A stretch of 61,476 bases of DNA. Source: an uncultured Burkholderiales bacterium. GTDB lineage: Bacteria > Pseudomonadota > Gammaproteobacteria > Burkholderiales > Burkholderiaceae_C. Location of the stretch: positions 1 through 61,476 of the forward strand of contig CAIRBP010000055.1 of assembly GCA_903876885.1 (NCBI GenBank), read 5' to 3'. Under the pieces are notes generated by a model, which was not told the DNA's origin, did not search any database, and saw only the letters and a program-made list of their open reading frames with translations. Position numbers and translations under genes: made by a program. Below, piece after piece: positions 28,338-36,788 of this stretch. Numbering within the stretch: the first letter of the stretch is position 1; the number at the start of each line of letters is the position of its first letter.

Positions 28338-29096
28338 TTAATATGTCGCTCGACCACCTGACAAATCAAACACCGCTCCGGTTGAGAAAGAGCAGTCCTC
28401 TGTGCACAACCAACACACCAAGGCAGCAACTTCTTCCGGTAATCCAAAACGACCCATCGGGATCTTGCTAAGCATGAATTGTATGTGCTCGGCTGACATC
28501 TGATCAAAAATCGCAGTTTTAACTGCAGCTGGAGTCACACAGTTAACCCGCACACCTGTGTCAGCCAACTCCTTACCCAAGGACTTGGTGAGTCCAATCA
28601 CAGCTGCCTTACTGGCGCTGTAAGCACTGGCATTTGGATTACCGTCCTTACCAGCAACGGATGCAATGTTCACAATCCGACCAAAGGATCTACCCTTCAT
28701 GTGCGCAGATAACTCTTTACAACAGTAAAAAAGGCCGTTGACATTTACATCCATCACGTCCTTCCAGGCCTGAACAGGATAGTCCCACACCTTAGTGTTC
28801 GGGCCTGTAATGCCCGCGCAATTAACCAAAATATCAACTGCTTTATTGGCAATAGTCTGCGCGGTCGCTTTTGTCACACTCTCATATGCAGCCACATCGA
28901 CATGAACTGTATGAACCTTTGAGTTGGGGTGCTCAGCCAAGAGTGACTGACGCGCTTTAACCATTGTTGCCTCATCTCTATCCCAGATTGAGACCTCACC
29001 ACCAGAGGCAAGTACGCGCTGTGCAATTGCATAACCCAACCCTGTCGCGGCACCCGTAATGACTGCGTGGCGACCTTTTAAATCTAGTTGATTCAT
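28338..29096 (-). CDS. SDR dehydrogenase of the sugar-acid cluster
   Basis: A 252-residue classical short-chain dehydrogenase: TGAATGLG cofactor loop, NCAG, the catalytic Ser in NIASVAGKDGN, and YSASKAAV with the Tyr and Lys. The SIWDRDE segment after beta-2 suggests NAD preference because of the acidic residue. It resembles 3-oxoacyl-ACP-reductase-like sugar-acid dehydrogenases, including 2-keto-3-deoxy-L-rhamnonate dehydrogenases. Its place between the hydrolase and a second SDR suggests oxidation of a 2-keto-3-deoxy acid or of the free sugar. Exact substrate is inference. Confidence 0.85.
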   Translation of the reverse strand: MNQLDLKGRHAVITGAATGLGYAIAQRVLASGGEVSIWDRDEATMVKARQSLLAEHPNSKVHTVHVDVAAYESVTKATAQTIANKAVDILVNCAGITGPNTKVWDYPVQAWKDVMDVNVNGLFYCCKELSAHMKGRSFGRIVNIASVAGKDGNPNASAYSASKAAVIGLTKSLGKELADTGVRVNCVTPAAVKTAIFDQMSAEHIQFMLSKIPMGRFGLPEEVAALVCWLCTEDCSFSTGAVFDLSGGRATY

Positions 29097-29124
29097 ATTA
29101 ACTCCGTCATATTAATTTTTTCTG

Positions 29125-29859
29125 TTAGATAGTCATTCCACCGTCCACCATGAACGCATTGCCCGTTGCAAATTGCGCTTCATCTGAGGCCAAATAGACA
29201 ACGATCGGGGCTATCTCCTCCGCGTTGGCTAAACGACCCATAGGCTGCCTAGCAATAAAATCTTTGCGAGCTTGAACGGGATCCTCAAATTTTGCGATCC
29301 TTTCATGTAATGAAGGCGTATCCACAGTGCCAGGACAGATTGCATTGACTCGTATGCCCTGCTTCACATAATCAGCTGCAACGCTTTTGGTTAACCCAAG
29401 CACAGCCGCCTTGCTGGCACCGTAAATAAACCTGTTGGGCAACCCTTTAACACTTGAACAAACGCTTGACATATTGATGATGCTGCCACTTTGCTGCGCA
29501 ATCATTTTGGGCAATACCGCTTGAATCATCCAAAATTGAGCACGTGCGTTTAAATTAAAGGCAAAGGACCAATCCTCATCTGTTGCCTCCAAAATAGTTC
29601 CACTGTGCACGAAACCAGCACAATTGAACACAACATCCACACGCTCTAACTTAGCGACAAAGGAGTTGATGGCTGCTTTATCAAGCACATCTAACTGTGC
29701 TGTCTGAACATTGGGCACGCCGGCGTAGGATTTGAGGAGTTCGGAATTAACATCTGTGGCCCAGACCTGGGCCCCCTCTTTAGCCATCGCAAGTACCGAG
29801 GCTCGCCCTATCCCTTGCCCGGCCGCTGTGACGACGGCTATTTTTCCCTTTAATCTCAT
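29125..29859 (-). CDS. SDR dehydrogenase, BDH2/DHRS6-like (probable 2-keto-3-deoxy sugar-acid dehydrogenase)
   Basis: A 244-residue SDR with TAAGQGIGRA in the cofactor site, FNCAGFVHSGTIL, MSSVCSSVKGL, and YGASKAAVLGLTKSVAADY in the active site. NAICPGTVDTPSLHERI follows in the substrate loop. These segments closely match the human BDH2/DHRS6 type. Bacterial relatives of that type act as 2-keto-3-deoxy-L-fuconate dehydrogenases in L-fucose breakdown, as reported in Xanthomonas. It is the promoter-proximal gene of the minus-strand arm and faces the UxaA-type dehydratase across a 456 bp gap. D-beta-hydroxybutyrate dehydrogenase is an alternative label from the same family. Confidence 0.86.
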   Translation of the reverse strand: MRLKGKIAVVTAAGQGIGRASVLAMAKEGAQVWATDVNSELLKSYAGVPNVQTAQLDVLDKAAINSFVAKLERVDVVFNCAGFVHSGTILEATDEDWSFAFNLNARAQFWMIQAVLPKMIAQQSGSIINMSSVCSSVKGLPNRFIYGASKAAVLGLTKSVAADYVKQGIRVNAICPGTVDTPSLHERIAKFEDPVQARKDFIARQPMGRLANAEEIAPIVVYLASDEAQFATGNAFMVDGGMTI

Positions 29860-30315
29860 TGCAAAACTCCTTTACCCTATAACTTATATTTCAGTAATTC
29901 AACACCAGGCATAACTTCTTGGTGATAACTTTTCTTCACAGCAAAAGAGAATTCCACCCCCATACTTTGGGTTTAAGATTTTGAACTGGGGAAATGATCT
30001 TCAAACCATGAGGCATACGAAAGCTGTGATCGCGCTGATTTATGGTCTTATGAGTATCTTTAAGCACTTCCCTTTTTATGACTTAGCTTGAGGCAATAAA
30101 TTATGCAAACAACGAAAATAACGAATGAAGCATAATTTGTAAAGCTCGCAAACTTAGTGAAAGTTATTTAGGAAGTGTTTCAGCCACATATTATGCGTTT
30201 GTAGCCCTGCTATTCAGCATGGGGAATTACCCTTCCTCGTCTACTTTTTAAAATTCAAATCCTCAATCGTCCGCTAATATCAAGGCCTTAAAAATAACCA
30301 TTCTTCAACTCCCTT
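29860..30315. promoter_or_regulatory. Divergent control region of the sugar-acid cluster (456 bp)
   Basis: No gene is supported here. The region must hold promoters for both arms. It contains an inverted repeat AAATTATGC (30098-30106) and GCATAATTT (30130-30138), with a further ATTATGC copy at 30190-30196. Three copies of one heptamer, two of them in dyad, look like an operator for a cluster regulator. No regulator gene is adjacent. Confidence 0.5.
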
Positions 30316-31842
30316 ATGAATACTCATATTCGACTTCACGCTGGCGATAACGTCGTGATCGCACGAGCTCAACTGGTTGGCGGCACAAGCGTTGAACAAC
30401 TTACCGTGAAGGGACTCATTCCTGCAGGCCATAAGATGGCTACTACAGATATTGCAACTGGAGACCCTGTTAGGCGTTATAACCAAATCATAGGCTTTGC
30501 AAGTCGTCCCATTCATGCAGGCGAACACGTTCACACACATAACTTAGATCTCGGTGCAGAAAAGGGCGGTTTTGCAAGAGATTACGCTTACTGCGCTGAC
30601 GTCAAACCACAGGCGCCTAAAAAATCCGCAACTTTTATGGGCTATGTGCGAGCAGACGGTAGCGTGGCGACTCGCAATTACATCGGCATCTTGTCCAGTG
30701 TCAACTGCTCTGCTACGGTGGTCCGCGCCATTGCTGAGCATTTCTCTAAGCGCACCAACCCAAGCGCTCTTGCGCCCTATCCCAACATTGACGGCGTCAT
30801 CGCACTGAGTCACGGCCTGGGTTGCGGCATGGACCACACTGGGCTTGGTATGCAGGTACTTGAGCGCACTTTAGCCGGCTATGCAAAGCATGCCAATTTT
30901 GCTGCCTGTTTAATGGTTGGCTTGGGTTGTGAGGCCAATCAAATCAGTACCTGGCTTGAGCATTCACACTTAGCGCAAAGTCAACAGCTATACACCTACA
31001 ACATTCAAGATACCGGTGGCACCGCTAAATCCATCGCTCTTGGAATTGCGCAAATTAATGCCATGCTGCCCGAGGCCAACAACGTTCAACGCGTTCCTTG
31101 TGATGCCTCACATCTAGTTGTTGGACTGCAATGTGGGGGCTCAGACGGGTACTCAGGTATCAGCGCCAACCCAGCCCTTGGCGCGGCCGTAGACCTTTTG
31201 GTCGCTCATGGGGGCACTGCCATTTTGAGCGAAACCCCTGAGATTTACGGAGCCGAACATTTACTAACGCGACGCGCTGTCAACAAACAGGTCGGGGAGC
31301 GTTTGATTGAGAGAATTCGTTGGTGGGAACACTACACGGAGATGAACCAAGGCGAGATGAACAACAATCCCTCACCCGGCAACAAAGCAGGTGGTCTCAC
31401 AACTATTTTAGAAAAATCTTTAGGTGCAGTTGCCAAAGCGGGTACTACGAATTTAAATGCCGTCTATGAGTACGCTGAGCCAGTTAAAGCGCACGGTTTT
31501 GTCTATATGGATACGCCAGGCTATGACCCAGTGAGCGCAACGGGACAAGTTGCGGGAGGGGCAAATTTAATTTGTTTCACAACTGGACGAGGTTCAGCCT
31601 ATGGGTGTGCCCCGTCCCCATCTCTAAAGCTAGCAACCAATACTGCGCTTTGGAAACGCCAGGAAGAGGACATTGATATCAATTGCGGCGAGATCATTGA
31701 CGGCACTCAAAGTATTGAGCGCATGGGAGAGCTAATCTTTCAACGCATATTAAAGAGCGCAAGTGGTGAGCCAACCAAAAGCGAATTACACGGCTACGGT
31801 CAAAGTGAGTTCGTACCTTGGCAACTCGGCGCAGTGATGTAA
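30316..31842 (+). CDS. UxaA/GarD-family sugar-acid dehydratase (altronate dehydratase-like)
   Basis: A 508-residue, full-length member of the altronate/galactarate dehydratase family. Residues 1-about 85 form the SAF domain (LHAGDNVVIARAQL, IPAGHKMA). The large catalytic domain follows, with GYVRADGSVATRNYIGILSSVNCSATV, LSHGLGCGMD, GLGCEANQ, LQCGGSDGYSGISANPALG and FTTGRGSAYGCAPSPSLKL. Conserved cysteines in these motifs are metal or cluster ligands in the family. It would dehydrate an aldonic or aldaric acid to a 2-keto-3-deoxy acid. The other cluster genes suggest the product is oxidised and cleaved without phosphorylation. No transporter gene is adjacent. Confidence 0.9.
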   Translation: MNTHIRLHAGDNVVIARAQLVGGTSVEQLTVKGLIPAGHKMATTDIATGDPVRRYNQIIGFASRPIHAGEHVHTHNLDLGAEKGGFARDYAYCADVKPQAPKKSATFMGYVRADGSVATRNYIGILSSVNCSATVVRAIAEHFSKRTNPSALAPYPNIDGVIALSHGLGCGMDHTGLGMQVLERTLAGYAKHANFAACLMVGLGCEANQISTWLEHSHLAQSQQLYTYNIQDTGGTAKSIALGIAQINAMLPEANNVQRVPCDASHLVVGLQCGGSDGYSGISANPALGAAVDLLVAHGGTAILSETPEIYGAEHLLTRRAVNKQVGERLIERIRWWEHYTEMNQGEMNNNPSPGNKAGGLTTILEKSLGAVAKAGTTNLNAVYEYAEPVKAHGFVYMDTPGYDPVSATGQVAGGANLICFTTGRGSAYGCAPSPSLKLATNTALWKRQEEDIDINCGEIIDGTQSIERMGELIFQRILKSASGEPTKSELHGYGQSEFVPWQLGAVM

Positions 31843-31901
31843 CTAAGTAGATTGCCAAGATTTAAAGAACACTAAAGATCAGCATCAGAGGATTAAACAC
31901 C

Positions 31902-32969
31902 ATGACAATAACCATTCAAGTGGGCGAGTTGGAGAAGAAAATAGCTTCACTCTTTACAGCGGTTGGAAGCTCAAATGAGGAGGCCAATCAAGTCGCTAGT
32001 AACTTAGTTTTGGCCAACCTCTCTGGGCACGACTCGCACGGCGTTGGTATGGCGCCCCGTTATGTAGATGCCGTTCTTGAAAAAAATCTAACGCCTAACG
32101 CACGTGTTCAAACCCGCATCGATACTGGCACTTTGCTGGGACTTGATGGACAGTATGGGTTTGGTCAAAACGTGGGCGTGCAGGCCATGGAGATGGCATT
32201 TGAGCGAGTGCACAAGCACGGCTCTTGCATCATGTCTTTATCAAACGCTCACCATTTAGGCCGTATCGGACATTACGCTGAAATGGCTGTAGAGAATCAC
32301 TGGATATCAATTCACTTCGTAAGCGTTAACTCTCGCCCCATTGTCGCCCCCTACGGTGGTGGAGACGGACGATTTGGAACCAATCCGTGTTGTATCGGCA
32401 TTCCAGTGGGCGTCGGCTCGAGTGCACGCGAACCTTTTATTTTGGACTTTGCAACCAGCCGAGTAGCCCAGGGCAAGATGCGTGTCGCACACAATGAGGG
32501 CAAGAGCGTTGAACCTGGTACATTGATTGATGAGAACGGACGTCCAACCAATAACCCAGGCGTCGTCGTGGTTCCCCAGTCCAACGGCAAAATGGGCGCT
32601 TTAATGCCGTTTGGCCAATACAAGGGCTTTGGTCTAGCAGTTGCATGCGAATTACTAGGCGGCGCACTATCAGGTGGCGGTACTTGGCACAGGCAGGCAG
32701 ACTCAAGGCGCGCTGTGCTCAACAGCATGCTCACCATCGTCATTGACCCCAAACGTCTAGGAACTGAGGTGTCTTTTGCAAGCGAGACAACCGAGTTCAT
32801 CGACTGGTTAAAAAGTAGTCCAGACGCACCGGACACTGCAGGAGTCAAACTAGCGGGAGAGCCAGAGCGACAAAAAAGAGCAGAACGCAGAAAAAACGGT
32901 ATCCCCATAGACGCCGCGACTTGGCAAGAAATTATTGATTCAGGCAAGAAAGTTGGAGTCGCGATCTAA
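31902..32969 (+). CDS. Ldh-family (malate/L-lactate type) NAD(P)-dependent 2-hydroxyacid dehydrogenase
   Basis: A 355-residue enzyme of the Ldh/YlbC/YiaK superfamily, which is unrelated to classical malate and lactate dehydrogenases. Landmarks are SGHDSHGVGMAPRYV with the catalytic His, SNAHHLGRIGHYAEMA, GTNPCCIGIPVG, LDFATSRVAQGKMRVA, and PFGQYKGFGLAVACELLGG in the C-terminal part. The family oxidises 2-hydroxyacids such as L-lactate, ureidoglycolate, L-sulfolactate or diketogulonate-type substrates. Within the cluster it could process an L-lactate or glycolate-like product of the FAH-family hydrolase. It has a good ribosome site (AGAGGAT) and starts 59 bp after the dehydratase. Confidence 0.86.
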   Translation: MTITIQVGELEKKIASLFTAVGSSNEEANQVASNLVLANLSGHDSHGVGMAPRYVDAVLEKNLTPNARVQTRIDTGTLLGLDGQYGFGQNVGVQAMEMAFERVHKHGSCIMSLSNAHHLGRIGHYAEMAVENHWISIHFVSVNSRPIVAPYGGGDGRFGTNPCCIGIPVGVGSSAREPFILDFATSRVAQGKMRVAHNEGKSVEPGTLIDENGRPTNNPGVVVVPQSNGKMGALMPFGQYKGFGLAVACELLGGALSGGGTWHRQADSRRAVLNSMLTIVIDPKRLGTEVSFASETTEFIDWLKSSPDAPDTAGVKLAGEPERQKRAERRKNGIPIDAATWQEIIDSGKKVGVAI

Positions 32970-33008
32970 CCCATGTTTTTAAAGCCCGCTCCCAAGACTA
33001 TTCGAGCA

Positions 33009-33041
33009 CGCCTTGGTCAACGCCCCACAAGTAACAAGGCG
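33009..33041. terminator. Possible hairpin between convergent Ldh-family gene and slmA
   Basis: CGCCTTG (33009-33015) and CAAGGCG (33035-33041) form a 7-bp inverted repeat with a 19-base loop. No T-run follows on either strand, so an intrinsic terminator is uncertain. Confidence 0.3.
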
Positions 33042-33117
33042 GCTTACGAAATGAAGTACGTGCTACAGAGCCCATCTTTAGATCTACGATCTTAGATCCC
33101 AGGCGCTAACCCGGGCG

Positions 33118-33756
33118 CTAAAACAGCTTTAGCGTAGCCTCTAAATACTCGGTTGGCATGCGCTTAAATCCCGAGCGGGTGTATCTCAGTAACCGTCCAA
33201 TGATGTAAGTTACTAATGCGCTGGCCTGCATCTGCGCGTCAACTGTTGGCGTTGCAGATTTCCCCGCCTGCGCAGCATCCTTATAAACAATGCGTAGACT
33301 GGATTCAATTCGGTCAAAAAACTGATTCATTCGAGTTTGTAAACGGTCGTTTTCAAACACCAAAGCATCACCCACCATCACACGAGTCATTCCGGGATTT
33401 TTTTCTCCAAATTGAAGTATCACCGTAGCAATTTGATGAGCCTTGGCTTGAAAAGGCATATCTTTATCTGCGATTTGGTTGATAAGTGTAAAAAGGCTTT
33501 GCTCGATAAACTCGATCAAGCCTTCAAACATCTGCGCTTTACTTGCAAAGTGTCGGTACAAAGCGGCTTCGCTGACCTCTAGTTTTGCCGCCAACGCAGC
33601 AGTCGTAATCCTGTCAAAGCCGGGTTGCTCCAGCATAAGTGCCAGAGCTTGAAGGATTTGCAGTCTTCGCTCGCCGGGTTTGGGCCGTTTGCGACTCGTT
33701 GAGAGTGTTGAGCCCTCTGCTTCTTCGGGTGCACTGGACAAAGTCTCATCAACCAT
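33118..33756 (-). CDS. slmA: SlmA-like nucleoid occlusion factor (TetR family)
   Basis: A 212-residue TetR-type DNA-binding protein. After a variable N-terminal stretch of about 25 residues it has [27 protein letters not shown], and [25 protein letters not shown]. The last segments closely follow E. coli SlmA ([25 protein letters not shown]). The middle shows [20 protein letters not shown], and [13 protein letters not shown] is also SlmA-like. SlmA binds chromosomal sites and blocks FtsZ ring assembly over the nucleoid. In Burkholderiales it is typically found beside argB, as here, with 21 bp between. A generic TetR repressor is less likely. Confidence 0.9.
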   Translation of the reverse strand: [212 protein letters not shown]

Positions 33757-33777
33757 TCAAACCCCCTTGCAAATTGA

Positions 33778-34668
33778 TTAGTGGGAACGAATCATCGTTC
33801 CAAAGGCTTGCTCCGTCAAAACCTCTAACAGCAAAACATGAGGTACACGACCATCAATAATATGAACGGAGTTTACGCCACTCTTAGCCGCATCCAGCGC
33901 GCCGCTAATTTTAGGAAGCATTCCCCCGCTAATCGTACCGTCCTCAAAAAGCGAGTCAATCTCTCTAGCCGATAAATTGGTCAGTAATTTCCCGCCTTTA
34001 TCCAAAACACCCTCAGTGTTTGTAAGCAATACCAATTTCTCTGCTTGCAACACAGTTGCTAATTTTGCTGCAACTACATCTGCGTTAATGTTGTAAGACT
34101 CATTATTCTCTCCGTAACCAATTGGGCTGATGACAGGAATAAAAGCATCATCTTGCAACGCTTTAACAACGCTTGGATCAATGCCTACAATTTCACCGAC
34201 CAGACCAACATCAATTTCTATCGATGGGTCTTTGTTGTCATGCATCTTTAATTTACGCGCGTGAATCATGCCTCCATCACGCCCCGTCAACCCAACAGCC
34301 TTCCCCCCGGCTTGGTTGATCAAGCCCACAATGTCTTGCTGGACTTCGCCTGCGAGGACCCACTCGACAACCTCCATAGTCTCCTCATCCGTGACCCGCA
34401 TGCCCTGTACGAACTCGCCTTTTTTGCCAAGGCGTTTAAGGACAGTCTCAATTTGTGGGCCTCCGCCGTGAACAACCACAGGGTTCATTCCTACTAACTT
34501 TAAAAGCACCACATCAGCAGCAAAATCAGCTTGCAGTTTGGGATCCGTCATCGCGTTCCCGCCGTACTTGATAACCAATGTTTTCCCATGAAATTTTCTG
34601 ATATAGGGCAAAGCTTGCGCCAAAATATCTGCTTGATTGTGAATGTCGCTGCGTGGGTTATCACTCAT
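33778..34668 (-). CDS. argB: Acetylglutamate kinase
   Basis: Phosphorylates N-acetyl-L-glutamate, the second step of arginine synthesis. The 296-residue protein belongs to the amino-acid kinase family. It has [12 protein letters not shown] with the ATP-contacting Lys and Gly, [17 protein letters not shown], and the NAG-binding [12 protein letters not shown]. It ends with [33 protein letters not shown] and [14 protein letters not shown]. The N-terminal helix [18 protein letters not shown] is of the long, arginine-sensitive hexameric type, so feedback inhibition is plausible. It precedes slmA and is likely co-transcribed with it. Confidence 0.96.
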   Translation of the reverse strand: MSDNPRSDIHNQADILAQALPYIRKFHGKTLVIKYGGNAMTDPKLQADFAADVVLLKLVGMNPVVVHGGGPQIETVLKRLGKKGEFVQGMRVTDEETMEVVEWVLAGEVQQDIVGLINQAGGKAVGLTGRDGGMIHARKLKMHDNKDPSIEIDVGLVGEIVGIDPSVVKALQDDAFIPVISPIGYGENNESYNINADVVAAKLATVLQAEKLVLLTNTEGVLDKGGKLLTNLSAREIDSLFEDGTISGGMLPKISGALDAAKSGVNSVHIIDGRVPHVLLLEVLTEQAFGTMIRSH

Positions 34669-34850
34669 ATGTAAGACTATTTATAAATTTAGCAATTGAT
34701 CTAGGCCCCTTTTGCATTTTGCAATACCTTGGCTGAGCCCACCTCTTTTGGATAGTGTACGAAAGATTAACTGCAAAATTACGATAAATTAGCGCCGGGG
34801 TGTAATAAAACATTCACGTAAAAGTGCTCAGGTTTTACGCGCCAATAAGT

Positions 34851-34893
34851 TAAAAGCCCAGTACTTTGAGTAGATCAAAATACTGGGCTTTTG
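34851..34893 (-). terminator. Rho-independent terminator after the NYN-domain gene
   Basis: A 12-bp perfect stem (AAAAGCCCAGTA at 34852-34863 and TACTGGGCTTTT at 34881-34892) has a U-rich end on the minus strand. It lies 43 bp beyond the NYN gene stop and upstream of argB. Confidence 0.8.
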
Positions 34894-34935
34894 GAGAAGT
34901 CCTTTGTAGGGGCCTAAGAAAGCCCTGCAGAGGCT

Positions 34936-35835
34936 TTAAGCTGGAAGCGCAGGCTCTGTTGGCGGGGCAATCGCTACGCTGTCCTGTGAAATTCCAAGAA
35001 CCGTATTGCGCACCATCTCTCTGAGCATTTTCTTCTCGGGGAAGCTTAAGGGACGCTCAAGCACTTTTCTCACACGCAATAACAAATGGCGATCAACCTC
35101 TTGGGGGATACCTTGGTTATTTAAGAGTTCATCTCTTAAATCATCTTGAATGTCTTGTGGTTCATCTGCCCACCAACCGTTTACAACCTCGAGTAGTTTA
35201 ATTCGCATGGTCTCTGGGTCAAGCGGTGCAGCAGGTGCTGCGGGCGCAGTATTTGCAGCTTTAACGGTATGTGTTAAATCGCGAATACCAGCGGACTGTA
35301 AGAATATGCGTCGATCTGCATGCGCCAACAGTCGGCACCAATCTGGATCTGCGCTAGCCAATTGATCCATATGTCTGGCAGATTCGTCCGCTAGCAAATG
35401 AACGCCTATACCCCGTAACTGCGCATCATCGACCAACCCAAGAATTCTTTCGTCATCACTTGCAATCAAAAGATGGTCGCAAGCCTTGTTCTCGGCTAGT
35501 CGCTTTAAATCGCCGCTCATCAGTTGCAACAATGCGTCACTACCCTCGACTTGATCGGGAGGTACTAGGCGAATAATTTGATCATTCAAATATTGGTCTT
35601 CCTCTTTATCCGTGTACCAATAAACACGCTGAATATCCACAGCGAGGCCGGCTGTTTTTAAAGCTTGAGACAAAGCGGGAATTAAGGCCTGTCTGTTAAT
35701 AGATTCGTTATCTTCTTCGGACTCTTGTTTGAGTAACCAAGCCATGTAATGACTATCTATCATTGCTATGCATTTGCCAGTACGGGGCACAGAATGTTCT
35801 TTGCGGGGATGGCCCGAGCGATTTTCACTCTTCAT
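34936..35835 (-). CDS. NYN-domain (PIN-like) putative ribonuclease
   Basis: A 299-residue protein. The first half fits the NYN/LabA (DUF88-like) fold of PIN-type RNases: KCIAMIDSHYMAW with Asp27, RVYWYTD, and LLQLMSGDLKRLAENK. Further on are HLLIASDDERILGLVDDAQLRG and VHLLADES, so the acidic cluster expected in the metal site is present. The usual Asn after the first Asp (D-x-N) is Ser-His here, so activity is not assured. A linker rich in Ala/Pro (about 210-225) leads to a helical C-terminal domain of about 90 residues. RNA processing or turnover is the likely role. The gene has a structured leader and its own terminator, which suggests a single-gene unit. Confidence 0.75.
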   Translation of the reverse strand: MKSENRSGHPRKEHSVPRTGKCIAMIDSHYMAWLLKQESEEDNESINRQALIPALSQALKTAGLAVDIQRVYWYTDKEEDQYLNDQIIRLVPPDQVEGSDALLQLMSGDLKRLAENKACDHLLIASDDERILGLVDDAQLRGIGVHLLADESARHMDQLASADPDWCRLLAHADRRIFLQSAGIRDLTHTVKAANTAPAAPAAPLDPETMRIKLLEVVNGWWADEPQDIQDDLRDELLNNQGIPQEVDRHLLLRVRKVLERPLSFPEKKMLREMVRNTVLGISQDSVAIAPPTEPALPA

Positions 35836-35975
35836 GAGGTTTAACCTTAATAAAACTTAATAAAAATTGACAGGAATATGTCTGTCCTAAACATTGGCGA
35901 GCCCGTCGTTGATGGCGGGTAATCACCGGCACGAACCATAACGGGTCAATGCTCTCCTTTATAAGAGAGACCGTA
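35836..35975 (-). promoter_or_regulatory. Structured leader upstream of the NYN-domain gene
   Basis: Three hairpins can be drawn in about 130 bp. CCCGTC (35902-35907) pairs with GGCGGG (35914-35919), including one G-U pair. GACAG (35869-35873) pairs with CTGTC (35882-35886). A CTCTC/GAGAG stem lies at about 35953-35970. I could not match it to a known riboswitch consensus. It may be an autoregulatory target of the NYN protein, a riboswitch-like leader or an unrelated small RNA. Confidence 0.45.
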
Positions 35976-36054
35976 TTTTTCCACAAATTTACAGAAATTA
36001 ACGTATTTACAAATCATTAATACGTATTTTTTTAATCATTTGTGAGGAGTAAGA

Positions 36055-36774
36055 CTATTTTTCTCCTAAAACTTGTTCATCAGTCTGTCCAAATCGTCGC
36101 ACACGTTTGCCAAACCAATCAAGTGCACTCTCTAATTCTGTTTTGTCAAATTCAGGCCAATACGTTTCGGTAAAGTAAAGCTCGGTATAGGCCATCTGCC
36201 ACAACAAAAAATTACTAAGTCTTGACTCCCCACCCGTTCGAATGAGTAAATCAGGATCTGGTAAGTCTTTGGTGCTTAAGTAGTTCTTTAAAGCTTGAGG
36301 CTCCAACTCAGACAAGGGCGTATTGGGATTGGCCTGCATCCACAACTGAGTCGCGTGCAAAATATCCCATTGCCCGCCGTAATTAGCAGCTACTGTTAAA
36401 TGCAGTTTTGTATTGTGACTGGTCTCACGCTCAGCACGCTCAATTCTCTCTTGAAGAGATGGGGAGAAAGCGGAGCGTTCACCAATAATTCGAAAACGAA
36501 TTCCTGCCTCCTTCATCTCACTCACCTCTTTATCCAAGTACTGGATAAAGAGGTCCATTAGCGTTGAAACCTCATCCTCGGGTCTTCTCCAATTTTCTGT
36601 GCTGAATGCGAAAAGTGTTAGGTACTCAACTTTGTGATCCGTACATGCTTGCACGATGGCTCTTACGTTAGAGGCGCCCTTAACATGGCCCACAGCTCTT
36701 GGAAGCAACCTTTTTTTTGCCCAACGACCATTTCCGTCCATGATCATTGCTATATGCTTGGGTATGCTTTGCAT
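36055..36774 (-). CDS. uppS: Undecaprenyl diphosphate synthase (cis-isoprenyl transferase)
   Basis: Condenses isopentenyl units onto farnesyl diphosphate to make the C55 carrier lipid used for peptidoglycan and other surface polymers. The 239-residue product has HIAMIMDGNGRWAKKR with catalytic Asp13, the RAVGHVKGA loop, LTLFAFSTENWRRP, AANYGGQWDI, and DPDLLIRTGGESRLSNFLLWQ followed by AYTELYFTE. All signatures are intact. In many Proteobacteria uppS is followed by cdsA and dxr. Here it is followed by the NYN gene, and it is preceded (14 bp) by rfaH, so it is outside its usual cluster. Confidence 0.96.
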   Translation of the reverse strand: MQSIPKHIAMIMDGNGRWAKKRLLPRAVGHVKGASNVRAIVQACTDHKVEYLTLFAFSTENWRRPEDEVSTLMDLFIQYLDKEVSEMKEAGIRFRIIGERSAFSPSLQERIERAERETSHNTKLHLTVAANYGGQWDILHATQLWMQANPNTPLSELEPQALKNYLSTKDLPDPDLLIRTGGESRLSNFLLWQMAYTELYFTETYWPEFDKTELESALDWFGKRVRRFGQTDEQVLGEK

Positions 36775-36788
36775 GTTAATCGCTTGTA

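Noticed and set aside
32351-32947. 198-residue open frame antisense to the Ldh-family gene
   Set aside because: Fully inside a conserved enzyme gene on the other strand; its Pro/Ser/Arg-rich composition is typical of a shadow frame.
33118-33756. TetR-family gene as regulator of the adjacent sugar-acid cluster
   Set aside because: Sequence is SlmA-like and it is linked to argB on the opposite strand, so a division role is favoured.
35836-35975. Guanidine-II (mini-ykkC), glycine, THF or SAH riboswitch upstream of the NYN gene
   Set aside because: Hairpins are present but the conserved loop sequences of these classes could not be matched.
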